A stretch of DNA of 48,636 bases from an uncultured Paracoccaceae bacterium (GTDB lineage Bacteria > Pseudomonadota > Alphaproteobacteria > Rhodobacterales > Rhodobacteraceae): assembly GCA_938028765.1 (NCBI GenBank), contig CALIZF010000021.1, positions 1 through 48,636 on the forward strand. The letters run 5' to 3'. The position numbers and the translations under genes are program-made. Under the pieces are notes generated by a model. That model saw only the letters and a program-made list of their open reading frames with translations. It ran no database searches and was not told where the DNA came from. Positions within the stretch are counted from its first letter, which is position 1; each line of letters begins with the position of its first letter. Positions 18,303 to 29,620 of the stretch are shown here, in pieces.

Positions 18303-19322
18303 TCAGCCGCGGGGGTAGAGGCCTTCGTAGATCGGGTGCAGCGTCTCGGTTTCGAACAGCGAGGATACGCTGGTGCCGTTCCAGATGTTGAGGATCGCCT
18401 GCGCGAAAACCGGCGCGGTCGGCACGATGCGGATGTTCTGGGCCGCGCGCGTGGCCGGCGTCGGCTCGATCGAGTCGGTGATGACCAGCGACTTGATGCT
18501 CGACTTCCCGATCCGTTCCACCGCGTTCCCCGACAGGACGCCGTGGGTCGTGTAGGCGTGGACCTCGACCGCGCCGGCGGCCAAGAGCGTGTCGGCCGCC
18601 TTTGACAGCGTGCCGCCGGTATCGCACATGTCGTCCACCATGATGCAGGTCTTTCCGGTGACGTCGCCGATCACCGTCATCTCGGCCACCTCGCCGGCCC
18701 TCTCGCGCCGCTTGTCCACGATGGCGAGGGGGGCCTTGATCCGGGTGGCCAGTTCGCGCGCGCGCGCCACGCCGCCCACGTCGGGCGACACCACCATCAG
18801 GCTGTCCATCCGGCCGCGAAAGTGGTGTTCGACGTCGAGCGCGAAGATCGGCGCGGCATAGAGGTTGTCCACCGGGATGTCGAAGAAGCCCTGGATCTGC
18901 GCGGAATGCAGGTCGAGCGTCAGGACCCGTTCCACCCCCGCCTCGGTGATCAGGTTGGACACAAGCTTGGCGCTGATCGGCGTGCGCGCCTTGGCGCGGC
19001 GGTCCTGCCGGGCATACCCGAAATAGGGGATCACCGCCGTGATCCGCGCCGCCGAGGACCGGCGCAGCGCATCCGCGATGATCAGAAGCTCCATCAGGTT
19101 GTCGTTCGCGGGGTTCGACGTGGGCTGGATGATGAACATGTCCTCGCCGCGGACGTTCTCGTAGACCTCGACGAAGATTTCCTGGTCGTTGAACCGTTCC
19201 ACCCGCGCGTTGACGAGGTTCACCGACATGCCGCGATGCATGGACATGCGCCGCGCGATGGCGGTGGCAAGCGTCCGGTTGGCGTTTCCGGCGATCAGCT
19301 TGGGCTCGGTGACGACGGGCAT
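18303..19322 (-). CDS. prs: Ribose-phosphate pyrophosphokinase
   Basis: A 339-residue enzyme making PRPP from ribose 5-phosphate and ATP for purine, pyrimidine, His, Trp and NAD synthesis. Motifs: [40 protein letters not shown], the His motif [15 protein letters not shown], the catalytic flexible loop [14 protein letters not shown] then VDKRRER, and the PRPP signature [19 protein letters not shown]. It is slightly longer than enterobacterial Prs (about 315) owing to an N-terminal extension ([12 protein letters not shown]). It appears monocistronic and divergent from the gene at 19410; purEK next door serves the same pathway. Confidence 0.96.
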   Translation of the reverse strand: MPVVTEPKLIAGNANRTLATAIARRMSMHRGMSVNLVNARVERFNDQEIFVEVYENVRGEDMFIIQPTSNPANDNLMELLIIADALRRSSAARITAVIPYFGYARQDRRAKARTPISAKLVSNLITEAGVERVLTLDLHSAQIQGFFDIPVDNLYAAPIFALDVEHHFRGRMDSLMVVSPDVGGVARARELATRIKAPLAIVDKRRERAGEVAEMTVIGDVTGKTCIMVDDMCDTGGTLSKAADTLLAAGAVEVHAYTTHGVLSGNAVERIGKSSIKSLVITDSIEPTPATRAAQNIRIVPTAPVFAQAILNIWNGTSVSSLFETETLHPIYEGLYPRG

Positions 19323-19409
19323 GGCGCGGTTCCCCTGCAGGGCGGCGGCGGTTGAAGCCGCCTTAGCACCCGTCTAGGGTCGCCGCAAACGGGATGGCGC
19401 GGGGCGGAG

Positions 19410-20006
19410 ATGGCGCGGATCGACTATTACTTCACCCTCATCTCGCCCTGGTGCTACCTGGCCGGCGACCGGCTGGAACGGATCGCGGCGCGGCACGGGG
19501 CGACGGTCGCCTACCGCCCGGTCGATCCCGCCCAGCTTTTCGCGCGCACCGGCGGCCTGCCGCTGGCGCAGCGCCACGAAAGCCGCCGCGCCTACCGGCT
19601 GCAGGAACTGCGCCGCTGGTCGGCGGACCTCGGGATGCCGCTGACGCTGCACCCGCGCCATTTCCCGACCAATCCCGCGCCTGCGGCCTACGCGCTGATC
19701 GCAGCGCAGAAGGCCGGGGGCGACGTGGGGCCGCTGGCGCAGGCCTTCCTGCGTGCCTGCTGGGCCGAAGAGCGCGACATCGCCGACGACGCGACGATCC
19801 GCGACATCCTCGCGGCCTGCGGGCACGACCCCGGCCTTGCAACCTCGGGCCTCTTCGCGGGCGCCGAGGCCTACGAGCGAAACCTCGAAGCGGCGGTCGA
19901 GGCGGGCGCGTTCGGCCTGCCGTTCTACGCGGTGGACGACGGCGAACGGTTCTGGGGCCAGGACCGGCTGGTCCAGCTCGACCGGCATCTGGCGGGCGGG
20001 CGCTGA
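19410..20006 (+). CDS. 2-hydroxychromene-2-carboxylate isomerase / DsbA-like (GST kappa) protein
   Basis: A 198-residue thioredoxin-fold protein. The start ARIDYYFTLISPWCYLAG carries the SPW-Y motif in place of a CxxC, with Ser12 as the probable glutathione-activating residue. It ends with AVEAGAFGLPFYAVDDGERF and GQDRLVQLDRHL, typical of HCCA isomerase and GST kappa. The naphthalene-pathway substrate is not implied; in most bacteria these act as generic glutathione-dependent isomerases. Its stop overlaps the start of the next gene (TGATG). Confidence 0.88.
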   Translation: MARIDYYFTLISPWCYLAGDRLERIAARHGATVAYRPVDPAQLFARTGGLPLAQRHESRRAYRLQELRRWSADLGMPLTLHPRHFPTNPAPAAYALIAAQKAGGDVGPLAQAFLRACWAEERDIADDATIRDILAACGHDPGLATSGLFAGAEAYERNLEAAVEAGAFGLPFYAVDDGERFWGQDRLVQLDRHLAGGR

Positions 20007-20806
20007 TGCCCGAGGCGCTGGTCGCAGGGCATCCGGTCCATTGGCGCGTGGTGGGGCAGGGTCCGCGCGCCGCGCTGGCGCTGCACTGCTCGCTGGCGCA
20101 TGGCGGCGCCTGGGGTGGCGTTGCCGACCGCCTCGGCGAGGCGCTGACCCTTACGCTGCCCGATCTTCCGTCGCACGGGCGCACGGCCGACTGGGATCCG
20201 ACCGCGGGCGAAAGCCTGCACGATCTCTCGACGCGGATCGCGCGGGCGCTGGCAGAGCCCGGTCCGGTGGACCTGATCGGCCATTCCTTCGGCGGCACGG
20301 TGGCGCTGCGCCTCGCGCTCGAATCCCCCGCGCTTGTGCGCAGCCTGACGCTGGTGGAGCCGGTGCTGTTCGCCGCCGCCCGCGGCACCCCGGCGTTCCG
20401 CAGCTTCGCCGAGTATGAAGGCGCCTTCTCGGCCCTGCTGGCCGAGGGCCGGCCGCACGAGGCCGCGGCGGGCTTTCACGCCCGGTGGGGCGGCGGCACG
20501 CCCTTCGCCGCCCTGCCCGAGGCGATGCGCCGCTACATCGCCGACCGGATCCACCTGATCCCCGCCGCCAACGCCACGCTGATCGAGGATGCGGCGGGCC
20601 TGCTCGCCCCCGGCCGGCTCGAGGCGTTGCGGCTGCCCGTGGCGCTGGTCGAAGGCACGGGGTCGCCGCCCGTGATCGGCGCGGTGCTCGACGTGCTGGC
20701 CGCGCGCCTGCCGGATGCCCGCCGCACGGCCATTCCGGGGGCCGCGCACATGGCGCCCGTGACGCATCCCGACGCCGTCGCCGCCGCGATCCGCGCGATC
20801 CTGTGA
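20006..20806 (+). CDS. Alpha/beta hydrolase
   Basis: A 266-residue alpha/beta hydrolase fold protein. The ATG at 20006 overlaps the preceding stop. The oxyanion region is ALHCSLAHGGAWGGVA, the nucleophile elbow LIGHSFGGTVAL (Ser94), and the catalytic His is probably in PGAAHMAPVTHP near the end. The ester or other substrate is unknown. It is co-translated with the HCCA-isomerase-like gene and converges on gyrB. Confidence 0.88.
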   Translation: MPEALVAGHPVHWRVVGQGPRAALALHCSLAHGGAWGGVADRLGEALTLTLPDLPSHGRTADWDPTAGESLHDLSTRIARALAEPGPVDLIGHSFGGTVALRLALESPALVRSLTLVEPVLFAAARGTPAFRSFAEYEGAFSALLAEGRPHEAAAGFHARWGGGTPFAALPEAMRRYIADRIHLIPAANATLIEDAAGLLAPGRLEALRLPVALVEGTGSPPVIGAVLDVLAARLPDARRTAIPGAAHMAPVTHPDAVAAAIRAIL

Positions 20807-20860
20807 CGCGCCTGCCGATGGGGCCGATGACGGGGCGAGGAAGGCGGCAGCCCGGCCCGG

Positions 20861-23341
<2,481 letters not shown>

Positions 23342-23379
23342 CTATAGCCGGGCGGGGCGGGAATGTCACGGCCAGCCGG

Positions 23380-23990
23380 TCACACGAACGGGATCAGCGC
23401 CCCCACCGCGACCAGCATCGCCCTCGGAACCAGGTTCAGCCGCCGCCGCGCCGCCGGCGAGGCCAGAAGCCGCCGCGCCCGGCCGAGGAACTGCGCCAGC
23501 GCGAGGTTCCCCGCCATCGGCACCAGCGCCGCGATGGCGACGACGTCGGCGGCGGTCAGGCCGGAGAGGTCGAAGAACCCCGGCAGGGCACCCATGTCGA
23601 AGAGGGTCGCCCTGGGGTTGCCGATCACTGCCGCCACGCCCGCCCCGACACCTGCCCTCGGGCCGGGCCGGGTCAGCCGGCTGCCGGCGGAAAGGTCGGC
23701 CGAGGGCCGGCGCAGAAGCTGCACCCCATGCCGACGAAGATCGCGGCGGCCGCCCGGCGCAAGACCTCTAGCGCCTCGCCCCGGAGACTGCCCACGGCGT
23801 TGAGCCCCAGGACCGCCGCCATGGAGCAGACCAGATCCCCCATCGCCACACCTAGGGCCAGCGGCCAGGCCGCGGCCATGCCGCCCGACAGCGCCTGCGC
23901 CGTCAGCGCCGGCCAGACCGAGCCGGGCACCGCCCACAGCGCCGCCATGCCACCGGCGCAGAGCAGAAGCTGCCACCCCGCCGCTGTCAC
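23380..23990 (-). pseudogene. LysE-family amino-acid exporter with a single-base frameshift
   Basis: Two minus-strand frames make one LysE/RhtB-type exporter. The first half starts at the GTG overlapping the recF stop (23990, GTGA) with GWQLLLCAGGMAALWAVPGS and GGMAAAWPLALGVAMGDLVC. The second half continues GAGVAAVIGNPRATLFDMGA, LPGFFDLSGLTAADVV and ends ALIPFV at 23380. The frame breaks at the four-G run at 23724-23727: adding one G there restores an unbroken frame of 203 residues (FVGMG-VQLLRRPSAD-LSAG). This is a real frameshift mutation or a homopolymer sequencing error. Several hydrophobic segments in both halves fit a six-helix transporter. Confidence 0.8.
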
Positions 23991-25111
23991 GGGTCCGCCT
24001 CCAGCACCGATTCCCCGCCCCGTTCGGTCACCCGAAGTCGCAGCGCGTCGAGCCCCTCGAACAGCGCAGGCTCGGTCCCGGTGATGAAGGCCTGACACCC
24101 CAGTGCCCCGATCGCGCGATGCAGCGCCGCCCGGCGGTCGGGGTCGAGATGCGCCGCCACCTCGTCCAGCAGCAGCGCCGGGGCCTGTCCGGTGTCCTCG
24201 GCCAGCGCCCGCGCGTTCGCCAGAACGACCGAAACCAGCAGCGCCTTCTGTTCGCCCGTCGAACACAGCGCCGCCGGCACGCCCTTGGCCGCCCAGACCG
24301 CGGACAGGTCGGCCCTGTGTGGACCGGCGAGCGTTCGCCCCGCCGCCATGTCGCGCCGCCGTCCTGCGGCCAGGGCTGCGGCAAGATCGCCGCCGTCGTC
24401 CGCATCCTGAGGCAGGGTCACGGCCAGGTCGGGCACCGGGAACACCGCTTCCGCGGCCAGCGCGCGGGCGATGCGCGCCACCGCGGCGGCCCGTGCGGCC
24501 GCCATGCGCGCGCCGGCTGCCGCCATCTGCGCCTCGAGCGCTGCATACCAGCGCGCATCCGCAACCTGGTCGCGCAGCAGCCGGTTCCGTTCGCGCATCG
24601 CCCGGTCATAGTCCTGCGCCGCCGCCGCGTGGCCGGGATCGAAGCTCAGCGTCAGCCGGTCGAGGAAGCGTCGCCGCCCCTCGGGCGCCTCGGTCCAAAG
24701 CCGGTCCATCGCCGGCGTCAGCCACAGGACGCGCAGCACCCCCGCCAGCGCCGCCTGCGGGGCGGCCTTGCCGTCGATGCGGACCTGCCGGGGCTCGCCC
24801 GCCGCCGCCCAGGTCTCGACCGCCCGGTCGCCGCCGGGTGCGGCCAGTTCGGCCGCCACCTTCCAGCCCGGCCCGCCGCGCCGCGCTAGATCCTCGGGTG
24901 CCGCCGCGCGCAGGCCGCGGCCGGGCGACAGCATCGACACCGCCTCGATCAGGTTCGTCTTGCCGGCCCCGTTCGCCCCCCAGAGCGCGACCGGCCGCCC
25001 CTCCGGCACCAGCCGCACCTCGGCGTGGCTGCGGAACCCCGCGATGCGCAGCGACCGGATCACGGCCGCCGCCGAGGCCTGCGGCGACCCGCGCACGGCC
25101 CTGCGACGCAT
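23987..25111 (-). CDS. recF: DNA replication and repair protein RecF
   Basis: An SMC-like ATPase that loads RecA at gaps, about 374 residues from the ATG at 25111. An ATG at 25150 gives a longer, basic leader, and a GTG at 25063 would start right before the conserved IRSLRIAGFRSH; the true start is uncertain. The Walker A is ALWGANGAGKTNLIEAV (near residue 45), the ABC signature region ALCSTGEQKALLVSVVLA, and the Walker B ALLLDEVAAHLDPDRRAAL. The middle part is Ala/Arg-rich helical. It follows dnaN and overlaps the lysE-type gene by GTGA. Confidence 0.92.
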   Translation of the reverse strand: MRRRAVRGSPQASAAAVIRSLRIAGFRSHAEVRLVPEGRPVALWGANGAGKTNLIEAVSMLSPGRGLRAAAPEDLARRGGPGWKVAAELAAPGGDRAVETWAAAGEPRQVRIDGKAAPQAALAGVLRVLWLTPAMDRLWTEAPEGRRRFLDRLTLSFDPGHAAAAQDYDRAMRERNRLLRDQVADARWYAALEAQMAAAGARMAAARAAAVARIARALAAEAVFPVPDLAVTLPQDADDGGDLAAALAAGRRRDMAAGRTLAGPHRADLSAVWAAKGVPAALCSTGEQKALLVSVVLANARALAEDTGQAPALLLDEVAAHLDPDRRAALHRAIGALGCQAFITGTEPALFEGLDALRLRVTERGGESVLEADP

Positions 25112-25197
25112 CGCCCGCTGCCGCCGCACGCCCTGACGCGACCAATGCAACCCACCGGCATTCCGGCTCGGGGGCGTCCCGCGGGTCGAACACCCGG

Positions 25198-25227
25198 CAT
25201 CTTCATCGTTCCCGAAATACTTTCGGG
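25198..25227. repeat. Rhodobacterales-type intergenic repeat, copy 1
   Basis: The minus-strand sequence CCCGAAAGTATTTCGGG followed by AACGATGAAGATG lies between dnaN and recF. It resembles the copy at 31370-31396 (20 of 27 aligned positions identical by eye). The first part is itself a short hairpin (CCCGAAA-TAC-TTTCGGG on the plus strand). I recall this type of motif as widespread between genes in Rhodobacterales. Confidence 0.6.
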
Positions 25228-25262
25228 CGGTGACCGGCCGCAGGCCGGGGGGGCGCCCGCCG

Positions 25263-26381
25263 TCAGACGCGCATCGGCATCACGACGTAGATGGCCGAGG
25301 TATCGTTGCCCTCGCGCATCAGCGTCGGATCGCCCGAGGCATTGAACAGGAACACCGCGTTCTCGCGGTCCACCTGGCTTGCGATCTCGAGAAGGTATTT
25401 CGCGTTGAACCCGATCTCCAGCCGGTCGTCGCCGTAGGCGACGGCCAGTTCCTCTTCCGCCGCGCCGGAATCGGGGGCGTTCACCGACAGCACCAGCCGG
25501 TCCTCGTCGAGGCTCAGCTTCACCGCCCGCGTCCGTTCCGCCGAAACGGTCGCCACCCGGTCCACCGCGCGGGCGAATTCGGCCGCGTCCACCTCGAGCC
25601 GGCGGGAATTCCCGAGCGGGATCACGCGGGCGTAATCCGGGAACGTGCCGTCGATCACCTTGGAGGTCAGCGTCAGCTGCGGCGTAGCGAAGCGCACCTT
25701 CGTCTCGCTGACCGACACGGCGATCCGGGCGTCGTCGTCGTCGAGCAGCTTGCGCAACTCGCCCACAGTCTTGCGCGGCACGATGACGCCCGGCATCCCC
25801 TCGGCCCCTGGCGGCAGGGGCGCGTCGATGCGCGCCAGCCGGTGCCCGTCCGTCGCCACGCAGCGCAGGACCTTGCCGCCTTCCCCCTGCGCGACGTGCA
25901 TGTAGACGCCGTTGAGGTAATAGCGCGTCTCTTCCGTCGAGATGGCGAACTTCGCCTTGTCGAACAGCCGCCGCAGCACCGGGGCCGGCGCCGCGAAGTT
26001 CGAGGCGTACTCGGCCGAGGCCATGACGGGGAAATCCTCGCGCGGCAGGGTCGCGAGCTGGAAGGTCGACCGGCCGGCCGCGATCACGAGCCGCCCCTGC
26101 GCGCCGTCGTCGGCCAGCGAGACCAGCGCGCCGTCGGGCAGCTTGCGGACGATCTCGTGCAGCAGCACCGCCGAGACGGTGGTGGCACCGGCGCGTTCGA
26201 CCTGCGCGGGGGCGCGGTCCACCACCTCGATGTCGAGGTCGGTCGCCCGCAGGCTGACCTGCGCCCCTTCTGCCTCGATCAGCACGTTGGCGAGGATCGG
26301 AATGGTGTTGCGCCGCTCGACCACCGACTGGGCCTGCGCCACCGCCTTCAGCAGCGCGGCGCGCTCGATCGTGAACCTCAT
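25263..26381 (-). CDS. dnaN: DNA polymerase III subunit beta (sliding clamp)
   Basis: A 372-residue clamp, normal length. It starts MRFTIERAALLKAVAQAQSV and contains VVERRNTIPILANVLIEA, the usual N-terminal signature. Three repeated clamp domains follow, including FATLPREDFPV-like ATLPREDFPVMA, YYLNGVYMH, ATDGHRLAR, and FPDYARVIP; the end YVVMPMRV is the conserved C-terminal MPM(R/K) peptide. It lies between dnaA and recF on the minus strand, 102 bases from dnaA. Confidence 0.97.
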   Translation of the reverse strand: MRFTIERAALLKAVAQAQSVVERRNTIPILANVLIEAEGAQVSLRATDLDIEVVDRAPAQVERAGATTVSAVLLHEIVRKLPDGALVSLADDGAQGRLVIAAGRSTFQLATLPREDFPVMASAEYASNFAAPAPVLRRLFDKAKFAISTEETRYYLNGVYMHVAQGEGGKVLRCVATDGHRLARIDAPLPPGAEGMPGVIVPRKTVGELRKLLDDDDARIAVSVSETKVRFATPQLTLTSKVIDGTFPDYARVIPLGNSRRLEVDAAEFARAVDRVATVSAERTRAVKLSLDEDRLVLSVNAPDSGAAEEELAVAYGDDRLEIGFNAKYLLEIASQVDRENAVFLFNASGDPTLMREGNDTSAIYVVMPMRV

Positions 26382-26483
26382 CCCCGAACCCCCTGTCGTT
26401 GCCCGCGCCGCCTCTTACGGCAGCCGGCCGCGCGGGAGCCCGAAGGTATCGAAACCCGCACGGATCGCAAGAGGGCCGCGCCC

Positions 26484-27848
26484 CTAGGCTTCAAGGGCGC
26501 GCCGCAGCAGCGCGATGTCATCGGCCAGCTGGCTGTCCGTCGCCATCAGCTCTTCAATCTTCTTCACGCCGTGAAGGATCGTGGTGTGATCGCGCCCGCC
26601 GAAGCGGCGGCCGATCTCGGGCAGGCTGCGCGGCGTCAGCTGCTTGGCCAGATACATCGCCACCTGCCTGGGTCGGGCGATGGTGCGCGTCCGCTTGGGG
26701 CCCACCATGTCCGACAGGCGGATGTTGTAATGTTCGGCCACCTTGCGCAGGATTTCGTCGATCGTCACCTTGCGGTCGGACTGGCGCAGGATGTCGGCCA
26801 GGCAATCCTGCGTCAGGTCCAGCGTGATCTCGCGCCCGACGAGGCTTGCGAAGGCGAAGAGGCGCTGGATCGCGCCTTCCAGAACGCGAACGTTGCTGGT
26901 GATCCGCAGGGCCATGAACTCGATCACGCCTGGCGCGATCTTCAGCCCGCCCGACTGCGCGCGGAACATCTCGACCTTGGATTGCAGAATGCCCAGCCGC
27001 AATTCGTAGTCGGTCGGGTGCAGGTCCACGACAAGCCCGCACTGCAGGCGCGAGCGAATGCGCTCCTCAAGCCCCTTGATCTCGCCCGGCGCGCAGTCGG
27101 CCGAGATGACGATCTGCTTGTTCTGGTCCACCAGCGCATTGAAGGTGTGAAAGAATTCCTCCTGCGTGCTGTCCTTGCCGGCGATGAACTGGACATCGTC
27201 GACCATCAGCACGTCCACCGAGCGGAACAGTTCCTTGAAGCTCATGATCTGCTTGTCGCGCAGCGCCTGCACGAAGCGATACATGAAGCGCTCGGCCGAC
27301 AGGTAGAGAACCCGGTCACCCGGCCGGCGTTCGCGGATCTCGTGGGCGATTGCGTGCATCAGGTGCGTCTTGCCGAGGCCGACACCGCCATAGAGGAACA
27401 GCGGGTTGAAGGTCACCGGCCCGCCCTCGGCGACGCGCCGAGCGGCCGCATGGGCCAGCTCGTTCGGCTTGCCGACCACGAAGGTGTCGAAGGTATAGCG
27501 GGCATCGGGGGCCGCGCCGGGATGGTCGGCATCCTCCGGCGGCCGCGCCGCGCCGGCCGGGCAGGCCGCGACGGGCGGCTGTTCGGCCAGATTCGCGGCC
27601 GGGGGCGGCGGGTCGACGGTGAACTCGAGGCGCACGACATCGACCCCGGCGACGATCATCTGCTGGCGGATCTGGTCGGCGAAATTGCGGCTGACCCAGT
27701 CGCGGAAGAAGCTTGTCGGCACGGCAAACCGCGCCACGCCATCGCGCATCTCGCGGAATTGCAGGGGCTCGATCCACCGGTTGTAGGAACTCCTGCCGAC
27801 GCGCTTCAGAAGCGCCGCGCGCACCCGCCCCCAGGTTTCTTCCGTCAT
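26484..27848 (-). CDS. dnaA: Chromosomal replication initiator protein DnaA
   Basis: A 454-residue AAA+ initiator. The ATG at 27848 gives MTEETWGRVRAALLKRVGRS, the domain I start; upstream in-frame sequence is not homologous. The linker domain II (about 80-115) is Pro/Ala-rich. Domain III has FNPLFLYGGVGLGKTHLMHA (Walker A 154-162), VLMVDDVQFIAGKDSTQEEF, and the arginine-finger region NVRVLEGAIQRLFAF. Domain IV carries PEIGRRFGGRDHTTILHGVK for DnaA-box binding. It has its own transcription unit, since a strong terminator separates it from rpsT. Confidence 0.97.
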   Translation of the reverse strand: MTEETWGRVRAALLKRVGRSSYNRWIEPLQFREMRDGVARFAVPTSFFRDWVSRNFADQIRQQMIVAGVDVVRLEFTVDPPPPAANLAEQPPVAACPAGAARPPEDADHPGAAPDARYTFDTFVVGKPNELAHAAARRVAEGGPVTFNPLFLYGGVGLGKTHLMHAIAHEIRERRPGDRVLYLSAERFMYRFVQALRDKQIMSFKELFRSVDVLMVDDVQFIAGKDSTQEEFFHTFNALVDQNKQIVISADCAPGEIKGLEERIRSRLQCGLVVDLHPTDYELRLGILQSKVEMFRAQSGGLKIAPGVIEFMALRITSNVRVLEGAIQRLFAFASLVGREITLDLTQDCLADILRQSDRKVTIDEILRKVAEHYNIRLSDMVGPKRTRTIARPRQVAMYLAKQLTPRSLPEIGRRFGGRDHTTILHGVKKIEELMATDSQLADDIALLRRALEA

Positions 27849-28278
27849 GCCCCGCCTGCCCCGCCCACTGTTGTTGCAAGGGGGATGGGCCATCTGGCAC
27901 CGGCCCGCCCCCGCGACCGCACTCCGTGCCAGCTGCATCGGCCGCCCGCAGGCGGCAATGCAGGAGGGGCCCGGGACAGAAGCCCGGTTGGCCGACAGGT
28001 TGCAAGACCCCTGCCGGACCTGCTGCGACCGGCTGGCATCCGGACGCACAAAGCTATGATTGCAAAGGGAAAGCTTCAGGACTGGCCCGATCCCCTTTGC
28101 GACCGCGCATGTCCCCCCAAGGACGATGTGAATCGCGCCCCGAGGCTACCAACACGCCGGCGCGAGGCGCAATCGAACTTCGGTATTGACTGGCCGTCGC
28201 CCCGATCCGAATCCCCGACAGCGTTGCAGGCGGGTAACGGAGCACCGCCGGACCTGCGCACCCTCGCCTGCGGCCGAC
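27849..28278. other. dnaA upstream region without evident DnaA boxes
   Basis: About 430 bases between the rpsT terminator and dnaA. No supported gene lies here. I searched both strands by eye for TTATCCACA-type DnaA boxes and found none, and there is no long AT-rich unwinding element, so this is not an obvious oriC. The only AT-richer piece is around 28050-28075 (an AAAGCT direct repeat flanking ATGATTGCAAAGGGA), possibly part of the dnaA promoter, though no good -35/-10 pair was found. Confidence 0.5.
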
Positions 28279-28304
28279 AAAAAGGGCGCCCCGGCGGGGC
28301 GCCC
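28279..28304 (-). terminator. Rho-independent terminator of rpsT
   Basis: On the minus strand a perfect 9-base-pair stem (GGGCGCCCC, loop GCC, GGGGCGCCC; 28304-28284) is followed directly by TTTTT (28283-28279). It lies 38 bases past the rpsT stop. This is the cleanest intrinsic terminator in the window. Confidence 0.9.
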
Positions 28305-28341
28305 GGCACGGTGTCGTGACGCTACATGCGGGTCGGCCGTC

Positions 28342-28620
28342 TCAGCCCTGCGCGGGCGCGCTCAGCGCCTTCACCCGGGCCGCGAGGCGCGACATCTTCC
28401 GCGCGGCGGTGTTCTGGTGCAGCACGCCCTTCGTCACACCGCGGTCGAGCTCGGGCTGGGCCATGCGCAGGGCGGTGGCGGCGGCTTCGGCATTGCCGCT
28501 GGCGATCGCTTCTTCCACCTTGCGCAGGAACGTGCGGATGCGCGACCGGCGCGCCTTGTTCACGGCTTTGCGGCGCTCGGCCTGGCGGGCGCGCTTCTTG
28601 GACTGTTCGGTATTGGCCAT
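28342..28620 (-). CDS. rpsT: 30S ribosomal protein S20
   Basis: A 92-residue basic helical protein that binds 16S rRNA in the small subunit. It begins [20 protein letters not shown], followed by [18 protein letters not shown], and [20 protein letters not shown] near the end, all typical of S20. It is a single-gene unit ending in the terminator at 28279-28304. The position immediately upstream of dnaA is common in alphaproteobacteria. Confidence 0.96.
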   Translation of the reverse strand: MANTEQSKKRARQAERRKAVNKARRSRIRTFLRKVEEAIASGNAEAAATALRMAQPELDRGVTKGVLHQNTAARKMSRLAARVKALSAPAQG

Positions 28621-28770
28621 CGTCGTCGGTCCCCGGGTTCGTTGGTCCTGTCGCGCACGAACCCCGTGCCGGCGCCTGACGGCCGGACAACCTCATGCCT
28701 TAAGCGGGCCCACGCGCATGTGGCGCCGCCCTTAGCGCAGCCGCGGATGGAAGGGAAGGGGCAAGCGCCC

Positions 28771-29547
28771 CTAGCGGTCGCGGAACTGCGGCTGCCGCTT
28801 CTCGAGGAAGGCGGCCATGCCCTCCTTCTGGTCCTCGGTGGCGAACAGGGCATGGAACACCCGCCGCTCGAACAAGATGCCCTCGCGCAGCGTGGTCTCG
28901 TAGCTGCGGTTCACCGCCTCCTTCACCGTCATCACGGCGATGGCCGATTTCTCGGCGATCTTGCGGGCGGCTGCCATCGCCTCCTCGATCAGCTTCTTGG
29001 CCGGCACCACGCGGCTGACGAGGCCGGACCGTTCCGCCTCGGCCGCATCCATGAACCGGCCGGTCAGATGCATGTCCATGGCCTTCGACTTGCCAACGAA
29101 CCGGGTCAGCCGCTGCGTGCCGCCGATGCCCGCGACGACGCCGAGGTTGATCTCGGGCTGGCCGAACTTCGCCGTGTCGGCGGCGATGATGAAGTCGCAC
29201 ATCATGGCGAGTTCGCACCCGCCGCCGAGCGCATAGCCTGCAACCGCGGCGATGATCGGCTTGCGGATACGCAGGATCGCCTCGCTTTCCGGCCCGAAGA
29301 GGTCGCTGGTCAGCACCTCGACGAAGCTGCGATCGGCCATCTCGCGGATGTCGGCGCCGGCGGCGAAGGCCTTTTCCGATCCCGTCAGGACGATGGCGCG
29401 CACCGCATCGTTTGCCTCGAGCGCGGCCAGCGCCTGCGCCAGTTCGCCCATCAGCCGCGTGTTCAACGCATTCAGCGCCTCGGGTCGGTTCAGGCGGATC
29501 AGCGCGACGCTGTCCTCGATCTCGACGATCAGGGTTTCGTAGGCCAT
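28771..29547 (-). CDS. Enoyl-CoA hydratase
   Basis: A 258-residue crotonase-family enzyme hydrating trans-2-enoyl-CoA in fatty-acid beta-oxidation. The oxyanion-hole motifs [10 protein letters not shown] and [14 protein letters not shown] are present. The two catalytic Glu are Glu112 (GGGCE) and Glu132 (FGQPE), spaced 20 apart as in the classical enzyme, which favours true hydratase activity over other crotonase reactions. It continues [20 protein letters not shown] and ends KRQPQFRDR. It lies upstream of rpsT with about 150 bases between, which I could not assign. Confidence 0.92.
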   Translation of the reverse strand: MAYETLIVEIEDSVALIRLNRPEALNALNTRLMGELAQALAALEANDAVRAIVLTGSEKAFAAGADIREMADRSFVEVLTSDLFGPESEAILRIRKPIIAAVAGYALGGGCELAMMCDFIIAADTAKFGQPEINLGVVAGIGGTQRLTRFVGKSKAMDMHLTGRFMDAAEAERSGLVSRVVPAKKLIEEAMAAARKIAEKSAIAVMTVKEAVNRSYETTLREGILFERRVFHALFATEDQKEGMAAFLEKRQPQFRDR

Positions 29548-29620
29548 CGCTTCCCCCTTCCGGCTCGCGTGGCCGTGACTCCTATCAGGACGGGGGGGCG
29601 GTTCAAGCCCGTAGCCGGCA

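Noticed and set aside
23673-24266. Two separate small membrane genes in place of one lysE-type gene
   Set aside because: The two frames match consecutive halves of one exporter, and a single G insertion joins them exactly.
27849-28278. Chromosome origin next to dnaA
   Set aside because: No DnaA boxes or AT-rich unwinding element could be seen on either strand.
25230-28319. 1029-codon plus-strand frame antisense to dnaN and dnaA
   Set aside because: It mirrors the codon structure of two certain genes in GC-rich DNA; its peptide is His/Arg/Asp-rich with no domain.
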